5,561 nt of DNA, taken from the NCBI GenBank assembly GCA_002423545.1, contig DIWP01000022.1:87432-92992 (forward strand), in the 5' to 3' direction. The translations under genes and the position numbers were made by a program. The first letter of the stretch is position 1; each line of letters begins with the position of its first letter. The DNA is from Thermoleophilia bacterium UBA6103 (GTDB taxonomy: Bacteria > Actinomycetota > Thermoleophilia > UBA2241). Shown here one piece after another: positions 1 to 5,561 of the stretch. Under the pieces are notes generated by a model that saw only the letters and a program-made list of their open reading frames with translations, was not told the DNA's origin and searched no databases.

Positions 1-2
1 AC

Positions 3-203
3 GCCAACACCGCCAACAACTCCTATGCCAGCGTCAGCGGCGGCGCCCACAACACCGCCAGCGGTACCTACTCCAGCATCAGTGGCGGCGGCCACTGGTA
101 CAACAACAGCTGGTACGGCTTGACCGAAAGCACCACCTACGGCTGGCGCGCCGGCTGCTACAACTTGACCACCTCCTCGGCTCCCAAGTACTCGGCGCCG
201 TGA
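3..203 (+). CDS. C-terminal fragment of a YadA-head-like repeat protein, probably surface or secreted
   Basis: Only the last 66 codons are present; the gene enters from the left edge in the frame starting at base 3 and ends at TGA 201-203. The visible protein opens with two 15-residue repeats of the type NTASGTYSSISGG, rich in Gly, Ser, Asn and Thr. Such repeats are known from heads of trimeric autotransporter adhesins (YadA/Hep_Hag) and from many repetitive proteins of environmental bacteria. They are followed by an aromatic-rich tail containing YGWRAGCYNL and ending KYSAP. No beta-barrel anchor of the YadA type follows, since the protein stops about 35 residues after the last repeat. It converges on the minus-strand genes, and a strong hairpin begins nine bases after its stop. 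Codon use is high-GC with C-ending codons prevalent, as expected of a real gene. An extracellular structural or adhesive role is inferred from the repeats; the signal peptide, if any, lies outside the window. Confidence 0.72.
   Translation, partial: ANTANNSYASVSGGAHNTASGTYSSISGGGHWYNNSWYGLTESTTYGWRAGCYNLTTSSAPKYSAP
6..95 (+). repeat. Two tandem 45-bp coding repeats (15 residues each)
   Basis: Unit 1 is 6-50 and unit 2 is 51-95. They match at 35 of 45 bases by my count. Both begin with codons for Asn-Thr-Ala and end with Gly-Gly-(Ala/Gly)-His, with a Tyr at repeat position 7. The array very probably continues leftward beyond the window edge. Confidence 0.75.
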
Positions 204-211
204 CGAGGCGC

Positions 212-247
212 GCGCCGCCCGAGGGCCCCCGGGCTCTCGGGCGGCGC
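212..247 (+). terminator. GC-rich hairpin terminator of the repeat-protein gene
   Basis: Bases 212-223 pair perfectly with 236-247 (12 bp). The stem continues inward through 224-227 with 232-235, including one G-T pair, leaving a 4-base loop. It starts nine bases after the stop of the repeat-protein gene. There is no T-run on either side, so this is the T-less hairpin type common in high-GC actinobacteria, and it could act on both strands. Confidence 0.6.
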
Positions 248-827
248 AGTCGCTCGTCACCTCTGTTCGTGAACGGGCGCCGCTCCGCGGGCACGAGGCG
301 ACGAAACGATGGTGGTGGAGAGCACTGCCTCCAGCGCCAGCCGCCTACGCAATTGGACGAGGCGTGCGGCTTCGCAGTCGGTGGAACGCCACCGCAATGA
401 GAGCGTCCCCACGACCCACTCCTGCCCCGTGGGGGCGTTGGCGTCCCAGGCTTCGCCTCGCTCCGGATGGGCTCCCGTCTCAGGCCGTCTCGGCTTAGAT
501 TCCAGCGGGCACAGGAGTCGTCGCCGTCCACGGTCTCCCGCGGATCGTCGTGCGGCAGTGCCTCGCAGACTGGGTCCCGGCGTCGAGGATGCCGGATGCG
601 GCGGTCGGTCGGGGAAAGCCTCACCAGCGCGACATCACGCCGGCCGCCGCGGTTCCCCGGTGGCCGGAGACGCGGCACCATCGGCGCCGCGGCGCGCTTC
701 GACGTCGGCGAGGATGCCGATCTTGACGAAAGGACGTCGCGACGACCCGAGCGAATCAGTGAGCCTGCGGACGGAAGGGTCCATGAGCAAGCCGGCACGA
801 GCACCGACGCAGCGGAGACGGTTCGAC
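248..827. other. Gene-free stretch between the repeat-protein terminator and tRNA-Leu
   Basis: I see no supported gene here. Open frames exist on both strands, but they are Arg/Ser/Pro-rich, resemble no family I recognise, and the longer ones run straight through the tRNA gene, which marks them as spurious. A modest inverted repeat (407-413 with 428-434) is no stronger than expected by chance at this G+C content. No clear terminator with a T-run follows the tRNA on the minus strand. Confidence 0.55.
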
Positions 828-916
828 TGGTGCCGGAGGTGGGAGTCGAACCCACACGGGCCACTTGGACCCAGCAGATTTTAAGTCCGCGGCGTCTACC
901 GTTCCGCCACTCCGGC
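828..916 (-). tRNA. tRNA-Leu, anticodon UAA, CCA encoded
   Basis: Read on the minus strand, the gene is 89 bases including a genomically encoded CCA (828-830). The 7-bp acceptor stem pairs 910-916 with 832-838, with discriminator A at 831. The anticodon stem encloses the loop CTTAAAA (879-885), which puts anticodon TAA at 881-883, reading UUA and, by wobble, UUG. The T arm shows the GTTCGAC-type loop closed by a 5-bp GTGGG/CCCAC stem. A long variable arm separates the anticodon and T arms, making it a class II tRNA as expected for leucine. UUA is rare in high-GC genomes; in Streptomyces the UUA-reading tRNA (bldA) is regulatory, but nothing here shows that role. The gene sits alone, with no adjacent tRNA and no visible duplicate of its 3' end that would mark an integrated element. 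Confidence 0.97.
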
Positions 917-1008
917 GAGCACAGGTGACCGGCGGGATCGACGCCGCACGAGCCTTCGACGAAAGGGCCGGGCGACGACGCCGACCAGGGCCGGTCGCAC
1001 CGCCACGA

Positions 1009-1014
1009 AGTATA
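1009..1014 (-). promoter_or_regulatory. Possible -10 box upstream of tRNA-Leu
   Basis: The minus strand reads TATACT here, five of six matches to the sigma-70-type -10 consensus, in an otherwise GC-rich stretch. It would start transcription near position 1001, giving the tRNA a 5' leader of about 85 bases. No recognisable -35 box lies at 16-18 bases spacing (GGGCTG at 17), so the call is tentative. Confidence 0.25.
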
Positions 1015-1192
1015 CGTCTGTGCTACCGGGACAGCCCGCCGGGTACGACGCTGTGCAGGGACGGAGTATCGCAGACGTCGCGCGTGACGCTCTGTGGGCA
1101 TAACGGACCGCGAGCGGAGCATGGAGGGAGCCCTCAGATCGCGGCAGGACTGTACCGCCGGCGACTGCGGGAACAGGCAGGTGAGGGCGGCG

Positions 1193-1244
1193 AAAAGAAG
1201 ATGGTGCGGGCGGCGACGTCTCGCAGACGATCGCCGCCCGCACC
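1193..1244 (-). terminator. Strong intrinsic terminator, minus strand
   Basis: Bases 1203-1216 pair perfectly with 1231-1244 (14 bp). After a single bulged base (1230), an inner 5-bp stem (1217-1221 with 1225-1229) closes a 3-base loop. Leaving the hairpin on the minus strand, the sequence reads ATCTTCTTTT (1202 to 1193), seven T in ten bases; the plus-strand side has no T-run. This is therefore a directional Rho-independent terminator. It lies about 310 bases beyond the ppx stop, so it ends either a long 3' UTR of the eno-to-ppx unit or a short separate transcript begun near 1404. It also shields the tRNA gene from upstream read-through. Confidence 0.75.
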
Positions 1245-1410
1245 AGACAAACGTCGCCGCGACCGCCTATCCACTAGAGCCACCTCTGCGGCGCGTCGCG
1301 TGCGCTCGTATCGACGACCGTCTCGTCCACATCATCGCTGCGTACCGCATCCACAATGAGACGGCCGTCTGCTGCCCGGTTGCCGTGGGGCTGGGGGCAA
1401 CGGACCGGAG

Positions 1411-1440
1411 ATAGTATTTCAGTTGACGAGAGGTGGTCAA
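1411..1440 (-). promoter_or_regulatory. Promoter-like pair with overlapping TTGAC inverted repeat
   Basis: On the minus strand TTGACC (1435-1440, five of six matches to TTGACA) is followed after 18 bases by TACTAT (1411-1416), or after 16 bases by AATACT (1413-1418). Each -10 candidate matches four of six. Start of transcription would fall near 1404, heading toward the terminator at 1193-1244. The -35 box is half of a perfect inverted repeat, TTGAC-N8-GTCAA (1423-1440), which could be an operator. No experiment or homology supports this; it rests on motif match, AT-rich context and the downstream terminator. Confidence 0.3.
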
Positions 1441-1477
1441 AGCATCAGTTTTTGGACAAGTTTATCTTTCGGACCCG

Positions 1478-1495
1478 CGAAACTTCACGAAACTT
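1478..1495. repeat. Direct repeat CGAAACTT at 10-bp spacing
   Basis: CGAAACTT occurs at 1478-1485 and again at 1488-1495, exactly one helical turn apart. It lies in the AT-rich island between the end of ppx and the promoter-like pair at 1411-1440, on the upstream side of that pair. The layout resembles a direct-repeat activator site, though short repeats can arise by chance. Confidence 0.35.
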
Positions 1496-1557
1496 AGCAC
1501 AATGGAGCGTCGTTTTCGGCCAACTGAGAAATCTTCCCTGGATTCAGTACTCTGCCG

Positions 1558-3231
1558 TCAGCCGCTGCGCCGACCCTCCGCCAAGTGCTCCTCGGCCAGG
1601 TCCAGCGCCGCCCCCTCGAGGATGTCCGACTCGCCACAGGACACCCCCGGCAGACCAAACAGCCGGCACACCTCGCGGGCGATGAGGGCACCGGCGAGGA
1701 TCACGTCTTCCCGGCCGGGCTGGATACCGGGCAGCGCGCCGCGCTCGCGGCTCGTCAGCCGCCGAAACTGCGCGATCGCGCCCTCGATCTCCCACAGATG
1801 CAGCGGCTGGCCGTCGATGAGCTGCGGGCGATAGTCGCGCAGGTCCAGCTTGTTGGCGACCAGCGTCGTCACGGTGCCGGCGACGCCGATGGCCCGGTCG
1901 ATGTCGGCACGGACGTGCTCTGGCACGGCAGCCGCCAGCGAGCGCCGTGCGAAGCGCACCGCCGCCCCCCACTCGCCGGGGGTCGGCGGATCGTGCCGGA
2001 AGAACCGCTCGGTGAGCCGCACCGCGCCGATATCGATGCTGCGGACAAAGGAGGGCTGCGGGCGACCCTGGCGCCGGGCCGCGGTCAAGCTGCACGGCCG
2101 CCCGGCGGCCGTCGGCTCGTCCTGAGCGGTCGCCGGATCGGGCAGGCGGCCGATCACCAGCTCGGTGCTGCCGCCGCCGATGTCGACGACGAGCAGCACG
2201 CCGGGCGCGCCGGCCGGCCCGCAGACGGCGCCGCGGAAGGCCGCCGCCCCCTCCTGCGCGCCGGACAGAATGCGCCAGGGCAGATCGAAGTCCCGCCGCA
2301 CGGCGTCGAGGAAGGCGCGGCCGTCGGCAGCGTCGCGCAGCACGCTGGTGGCGATGAGGCGCCGGGCATCCGGTCCGTAGTCGGCGATCTGTTCCGCATA
2401 CTTGGCCAGGCAGTCTCGGGTGCGCTGGACGGCGGCTGGGAGAAGCTGCCCACGCTCATCGACACCCTCCCCGAGGCGCACGACGCGAGTGGTGCGCGTG
2501 TGATGCTGTATCGGACCGCACCAGCTTGTCCCGACAGTCCCGAGGAACAGCCGGCAGGTGTTGGTCCCCAGGTCGAGGAGTGCGATCCGTGCGGTCGCGG
2601 CCGGCGCCGCGTCGCCGGCGGCCGATGCCGACCCGTCTTCGGCCGCGGCCCCGCGGAGCCGTAGGCAGCGGGCATCGTCGCACCAGAGCGCGGCGCAGTC
2701 GCGCGCCTGCTCGAGCACCCGCTCGCCGAACGCGTAGCCGGGACGGGCGAGGGCGTGCGCGGCGTGGGCATGCAGGCACTTGAGGCCGCCGGTGCGGTCG
2801 CTCCGCGACCGGCAGCGGCGGCCGGCGATACCGCTGCGCAGCGCCGCGCCTTCGTCGACGGCCGTCTCCCCGTCGCTCGGGCGTACGGCGGCGAGAGCCG
2901 CTCGCCGCCGGCGCTCGTAGGCTTCGGCCTGCAGCAGCGACCGCCGCAGCCCGGCATCTTCCTGGAGGATGCTGGTGAGACGGGCGATGCCGCCGGCACT
3001 CTCCAGCTTCGCGACGGCGGCGACGGCGGTCGGGCAGGTCAGGTAGAAGAGCGTCGGGAATGGCCGGCCGGCGGCATCGTACGGACGGCTTTCGATGACC
3101 GCCGGGAGCTGCCACGGACAGCGGGCGGCGATGCGCGTGACCGCGTGCAGCTCGGTCCACGACGCCCGCTGCAGCTGGCCGGCGACCACGTCGAGATCGA
3201 GGCGGTCGGGGCGCTGGGAGATCAAGCTCAT
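1558..3231 (-). CDS. ppx: DUF501-Ppx/GppA fusion: exopolyphosphatase or pppGpp phosphatase with N-terminal DUF501 domain
   Basis: The protein has 557 residues in two parts. Residues 1-190 match DUF501: RCP (37-39), LTCP (64-67), PFPTLFYLTCP context, KCLHAHAAHALA (151-162) and Cys 179, 184 and 189. The domain's function is unknown; the conserved Cys/His could bind metal, which is inference. An Ala/Asp-rich linker (about 193-214) leads to a Ppx/GppA phosphatase of the ASKHA fold. Its phosphate-1 loop is LLDLGTNTCRLFL (218-230, Asp220), then ATSVLRDA (294-301), SGAQEG (323-328, with Glu327 where the family's catalytic Glu lies), phosphate-2 loop VVDIGGGSTELVIG (348-361), GAVRLTERF (402-410) and GVAGTVTTLVA (449-459). 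These enzymes release phosphate from polyphosphate ends or from pppGpp in the cytosol; sequence alone does not decide which. A low-complexity insert (about 362-396) interrupts the second lobe. It lacks the C-terminal HD-like region of E. coli PPX, as actinobacterial forms do. ATG at 3231 is chosen, although no Shine-Dalgarno site is visible; the preceding gene ends 29 bases upstream. Confidence 0.93.
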   Translation of the reverse strand: MSLISQRPDRLDLDVVAGQLQRASWTELHAVTRIAARCPWQLPAVIESRPYDAAGRPFPTLFYLTCPTAVAAVAKLESAGGIARLTSILQEDAGLRRSLLQAEAYERRRRAALAAVRPSDGETAVDEGAALRSGIAGRRCRSRSDRTGGLKCLHAHAAHALARPGYAFGERVLEQARDCAALWCDDARCLRLRGAAAEDGSASAAGDAAPAATARIALLDLGTNTCRLFLGTVGTSWCGPIQHHTRTTRVVRLGEGVDERGQLLPAAVQRTRDCLAKYAEQIADYGPDARRLIATSVLRDAADGRAFLDAVRRDFDLPWRILSGAQEGAAAFRGAVCGPAGAPGVLLVVDIGGGSTELVIGRLPDPATAQDEPTAAGRPCSLTAARRQGRPQPSFVRSIDIGAVRLTERFFRHDPPTPGEWGAAVRFARRSLAAAVPEHVRADIDRAIGVAGTVTTLVANKLDLRDYRPQLIDGQPLHLWEIEGAIAQFRRLTSRERGALPGIQPGREDVILAGALIAREVCRLFGLPGVSCGESDILEGAALDLAEEHLAEGRRSG

Positions 3232-3260
3232 CGGTCGACGGCAGACAGTCGCGGCGCTCG

Positions 3261-3782
3261 TCAGCGGAACAGCGTGTCGAAGAGGTCGTGGAGGCGATCG
3301 CCCCAGCTCAGTGACTGCGCCACCGCCTTCACCTCCGGCTTCGGCAGTTCCTCATCGCTCGGCAGGCCGTCGACGACGAACGCCTGCATGCCCTTGGGCA
3401 CCAGCTGGAACTGGGACCGCGCCTCGCGTATCACCCACACCTCGCTCTTCATCGCCGCTATCTGACCTTCCATCGCCTTGTTCTGGCGCTTGAGCTCGGC
3501 GAGCGTGGCCGCTTCCTTCTGCTGCCTGTCCTGCTGGGCGAAGAAGTCCCGCAGCGGAGCGTAGTAGAGCCCGGCGGCGACGAGCACCAGGATCAGGATG
3601 CCGACCCGGCCCCAGTGAGCCCGCAGCGGTCCCGTCCCGGTGCTTCGGCGAGAGTCCGAGCGGCGGGAGCCTGAGCGCCGTCGCGGCGCGGCCGTCGACC
3701 GCGCACGAGGCTGCGACGACGAAGACGAACGGCGTCGCCCGCCATCCGCGGTGGCCTTCGCTCTGCCGTTGGCGGCCGCCAT
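3261..3782 (-). CDS. ftsB: DivIC/FtsB-family septum formation initiator protein
   Basis: This is a 173-residue bitopic membrane protein. Residues 1-55 are a disordered, very basic Ser/Arg-rich cytoplasmic tail (15 Arg/Lys). Residues 59-76 (RVGILILVLVAAGLYYAP) form one membrane span. Residues 78-118 are a coiled coil with heptad-like LAELKRQNKAMEGQIAAMK. The family's closing motif follows as EARSQFQLVPKGMQAFVV (120-137), comparable to the usual EAR-x-x-LG-x-V-x-PGE segment. FtsB/DivIC proteins join FtsL and FtsQ/DivIB in the divisome and help activate septal cell-wall synthesis. The position between glycolytic genes and DUF501-ppx matches the actinobacterial neighbourhood of this family. ATG at 3782 is preferred because GAGGTG lies ten bases upstream; an in-frame ATG at 3800 would add six residues (MRCTGT) but has no ribosome binding site. 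It lies 29 bases before the next gene and 181 bases after pyk. Confidence 0.86.
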   Translation of the reverse strand: MAAANGRAKATADGGRRRSSSSSQPRARSTAAPRRRSGSRRSDSRRSTGTGPLRAHWGRVGILILVLVAAGLYYAPLRDFFAQQDRQQKEAATLAELKRQNKAMEGQIAAMKSEVWVIREARSQFQLVPKGMQAFVVDGLPSDEELPKPEVKAVAQSLSWGDRLHDLFDTLFR

Positions 3783-3792
3783 CGTGCCCGTG

Positions 3793-3798
3793 CACCTC
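3793..3798 (-). promoter_or_regulatory. Ribosome binding site GAGGTG that decides the ftsB-like start
   Basis: The minus strand reads GAGGTG here, ten bases before ATG 3782-3780. It overlaps the alternative ATG at 3800-3798, which makes that upstream start less likely. Confidence 0.5.
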
Positions 3799-3963
3799 AT
3801 GTCGTCGGCGGTACCAGGGCGCGCTCCGCCCCGGCCGTCACTGCTGCTCTCTGATTTCGCCGCCGTCGATGGTTCGCCTGCCGCGGCCGGTGGAGGAGCG
3901 GCAGCGGATGGGCGGGCTCGGACAGACCGGCGTCGACAAACGATGCGGACCGAGCGTCGAGCG

Positions 3964-5358
3964 TCAGCCGATGACGTGCGCCTTGATCAGGTTGGTGCTG
4001 CCCGGCTGCCCGCTCTGGACGCCGGCCGTGATCACGACCGTCTCGCCGACGGCGGCCAGTCCGCGCTCACGCACCAGGTGATCGGCCTCCTCGACGACCG
4101 CCTCGAAGTGGTCGTGCGGGGTGCTGAGCAGCGGCACGACGCCCCAGACGAGGGCGAGCTGGCCGACCACGCCCGGATCGGGCGAGACGGCCACGATCGG
4201 CTGCGACGGCCGATGCTTGGCGACGGCGCGCGCCGTCGCGCCGCTGGCCGTGGCGGTGATCAAGGCCCGCGCCCCGACCTTGCGGGCGACGTCGCAGGCG
4301 CCGTAGCTGATGGCGTCGGGGATGTCGCTGCCGTCCATGGCCCACGGCTGCGGCGCCCGGCCGTTGCGCTCGATGTCTGCCTCGATGGTCGTCGCGATCT
4401 GTGCCATGGTGCTCACCGCCTCGAGCGGGTACTCGCCCACGGCCGTCTCGGCCGAGAGCATCACCGCATCGGTGGCGTCGTAGATGGCGTTGGCCACGTC
4501 GTTGGCCTCGGCCCGCGTAGGCCGCGGACACGACACCATCGACTGCAGCATCTGGGTCGCCGTGATGACCGGCCGCCCGGCGACCACGCAGGCGTGGATG
4601 ATGTGCTTCTGCCAGATCGGCACCTCGGCCGGCGGGATCTCGACGCCCAGGTCGCCGCGCGCCACCATCACCACGTCGGCGGCGGCGACGATGCTCCCGA
4701 TCTCGCTCAGCGCCTCGGCCTTCTCTATCTTGACGACCACCAGCTGCCGGCCACCCAGTTCGGCCAGTGCCTCCCGCAGCTCGAGCACGTCGGCGGCGCG
4801 GCGCACGAAGCTCAGCGCGATGTAGTCGACGTCGAGGTCGACGGCGACGCCCAGCAGCTCGCGATCGCGGGCGGTGAGGGCCGGGATCGGCAAGCTGGTA
4901 TCGGGCAGGTTGACGCCCTTGTGCGTGTCGACACGGCCCTTGTTGAGAGCCCGTGTGACGATGGCGTCGCCGCGCCGTCCAACGACGCTGAGCGCCACGG
5001 CGCCGTCGTCGATGAGCACCCGATGCCCCTCCTGCGCGTGCAGCACCAGAGAGGGCTCGGTAAGCGGCAGCTCGCCGCCCTCTCCCAGCAGGACCTCCTG
5101 ACCGGACTCGATGCCGATCGGCCGCTCCAGCTCGCCGATACGCAGCTTGGGACCGGGCAGGTCGCAGAGCACCGCCACCGGCCTCTCGACCGCGGCGGCG
5201 GCGGCGCGCACGTGGGCGATGGTCTCCGCATGCTCCTCGGCGGAGCCGTGCGAGAAGTTGACCCGGGCGACATCGACACCGGCCGCCAGTAGCAGCTCCA
5301 GCATCGCCTGCCCGTGCGTGGCAGGCCCTATGGTGGCGACGATCTTGGTGCGTCTCAA
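3964..5358 (-). CDS. pyk: Pyruvate kinase
   Basis: This is a complete 464-residue pyruvate kinase, which converts phosphoenolpyruvate and ADP to pyruvate and ATP in the cytosol. The protein opens RRTKIVATIGPAT (2-14), followed by NFSHG (34-38) and CDLPGPKLRIG (65-75). The B domain spans about 77-160. Catalytic Lys210 lies in VKIEKAEAL, with metal ligands Glu212 and Asp236 (ARGDLGVE). TATQML (266-271, Thr268), RPTRAEANDVANA (279-291) and MLSAETAVGEYP (300-311) follow. The C-terminal allosteric-fold domain runs from about 330 to the end (QPGSTNLIKAHVIG). Position 71 is Lys where K+-dependent enzymes have Glu (rabbit Glu117), which predicts K+-independent activity. The start is TTG: an in-frame TGA lies 33 bases upstream, no ATG or GTG fits between, and the protein begins exactly as the family does. 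A weak GGGGAC lies five bases before it. The gene lies 118 bases downstream of eno. Confidence 0.97.
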   Translation of the reverse strand: MRRTKIVATIGPATHGQAMLELLLAAGVDVARVNFSHGSAEEHAETIAHVRAAAAAVERPVAVLCDLPGPKLRIGELERPIGIESGQEVLLGEGGELPLTEPSLVLHAQEGHRVLIDDGAVALSVVGRRGDAIVTRALNKGRVDTHKGVNLPDTSLPIPALTARDRELLGVAVDLDVDYIALSFVRRAADVLELREALAELGGRQLVVVKIEKAEALSEIGSIVAAADVVMVARGDLGVEIPPAEVPIWQKHIIHACVVAGRPVITATQMLQSMVSCPRPTRAEANDVANAIYDATDAVMLSAETAVGEYPLEAVSTMAQIATTIEADIERNGRAPQPWAMDGSDIPDAISYGACDVARKVGARALITATASGATARAVAKHRPSQPIVAVSPDPGVVGQLALVWGVVPLLSTPHDHFEAVVEEADHLVRERGLAAVGETVVITAGVQSGQPGSTNLIKAHVIG

Positions 5359-5476
5359 CGTCTGTCCCCGATCTGCTTCATGTCTCTGTCATCGTTCCAC
5401 TTCGGCCGGCGGTCGCACTCGACACCCGCCGCGCTCGGGCTCGCCCGCACTGTGAGCGCGACCGCGCCCCCTCGGG

Positions 5477-5561
5477 TCAGCCGCGCAGGTTGCAGAAGGC
5501 GGCCAGACCGCGGTAGCGGGCCACGTCGCCGAGCATCTCTTCGATGCGCAGCAGCTGGTTG
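5477..5561 (-). CDS. eno: Enolase, C-terminal end (partial)
   Basis: Only the last 27 residues and the TGA stop (5477-5479) are inside the window. They read NQLLRIEEMLGDVARYRG followed by LAAFCNLRG, which is the characteristic enolase C terminus (NQLLRIEE-x-LG-x-x-A-x-Y-x-G-x-x-AF). Enolase dehydrates 2-phosphoglycerate to phosphoenolpyruvate, the substrate of the pyruvate kinase encoded next. The gene is co-oriented with pyk and the two genes below it. The 118-base gap to pyk contains loose inverted repeats (5409-5416 with 5458-5465, and a 4-bp hairpin between them) that are too weak to call a terminator or attenuator. Confidence 0.93.
   Translation of the reverse strand, partial: NQLLRIEEMLGDVARYRGLAAFCNLRG

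Larger units (their letters stand above)
917..1557. other. Non-coding interval between tRNA-Leu and the ppx gene
   Basis: No protein gene is supported in these 641 bases. The interval holds the possible tRNA -10 box (1009-1014), a strong minus-strand terminator (1193-1244), a minus-strand promoter-like pair (1411-1440) and an AT-rich island (1411-1550, 62 G+C in 140 bases, against roughly 70% in the flanking genes). A GTG-started minus-strand frame of 26 codons (1274-1354) is open, but it has no ribosome binding site and weak codon bias. Confidence 0.55.

Noticed and set aside
407..434. 7-bp hairpin with a 14-base loop
   Set aside because: Not stronger than chance at this base composition and not next to a gene end.
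828..916. tRNA-Leu as an integration site for a mobile element
   Set aside because: No integrase and no second copy of the tRNA 3' end was seen in the window.
467..928. 153-codon plus-strand open frame ending after the tRNA
   Set aside because: It includes the antisense tRNA-Leu translation (PEVGVEPTRATW), a frequent database artefact, and otherwise lacks protein-like character.
79..1122. 347-codon minus-strand open frame across the tRNA region
   Set aside because: It reads straight through tRNA-Leu in sense (SPEWRNGRRRG-type peptide), a classic spurious translation, and also overlaps the repeat-protein gene and its terminator.
1274..1354. 26-codon minus-strand frame starting GTG, acidic peptide ending QRWL
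   Set aside because: No ribosome binding site and weaker third-position G+C than the real genes; too short to support without conservation.
1359..1370. 12-bp perfect palindrome AGACGGCCGTCT
   Set aside because: A few palindromes of this length are expected by chance in a window of this size and G+C content.
1585..2664. 359-codon plus-strand open frame antisense to DUF501-ppx
   Set aside because: Shadow of the phosphatase gene; no start signal and no recognisable domain.
3640..5292. 550-codon plus-strand open frame antisense to pyk
   Set aside because: It is the high-GC shadow of a clear pyruvate kinase; the translation is Asp/Arg/His-rich with no family resemblance.
5409..5465. 8-bp inverted repeat across the eno-pyk gap, possible attenuator
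   Set aside because: The spacing is 41 bases and one such match is roughly expected by chance; no T-run follows.

Overview
The window looks like a chromosomal segment of a high-G+C actinobacterium. On the minus strand, enolase (3' end only), pyruvate kinase, a DivIC/FtsB-type division protein and a DUF501-Ppx/GppA protein follow one another in the same direction. An eno - ftsB-like - DUF501 - ppx order is a well-known actinobacterial neighbourhood, as in Mycobacterium. Pyruvate kinase inserted after enolase, and DUF501 fused to Ppx, suggest a deep lineage such as Thermoleophilia, but that placement is inference.

Layout. Positions 3-203 hold the 3' end of a plus-strand gene for a repetitive, probably extracellular protein with YadA-head-like repeats. 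It is closed by a strong hairpin at 212-247. From there to 1557 I see no convincing protein gene. This 1.35 kb stretch contains a complete minus-strand tRNA-Leu(UAA) at 828-916, a very strong minus-strand terminator at 1193-1244, and an AT-rich island at about 1411-1550 (62 G+C in 140 bases) with promoter- and operator-like motifs. From 1558 to the right edge the minus strand is almost fully coding: DUF501-ppx, ftsB-like, pyk and the tail of eno, with gaps of 29, 181 and 118 bases.

How the genes work together. Enolase makes phosphoenolpyruvate, and pyruvate kinase converts it with ADP to pyruvate and ATP: the last two steps of glycolysis. The next gene encodes a single-pass coiled-coil protein of the divisome. 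The last encodes an exopolyphosphatase or pppGpp phosphatase fused to a conserved domain of unknown function. Co-orientation suggests co-transcription, but the gaps leave room for internal promoters. The terminator at 1193-1244 probably ends this unit, or a short transcript from the AT-rich island, and insulates the tRNA gene.

I found no defence system, mobile element or CRISPR array. The items most worth checking are the DUF501-Ppx fusion and the possible short transcript between about 1404 and 1193.
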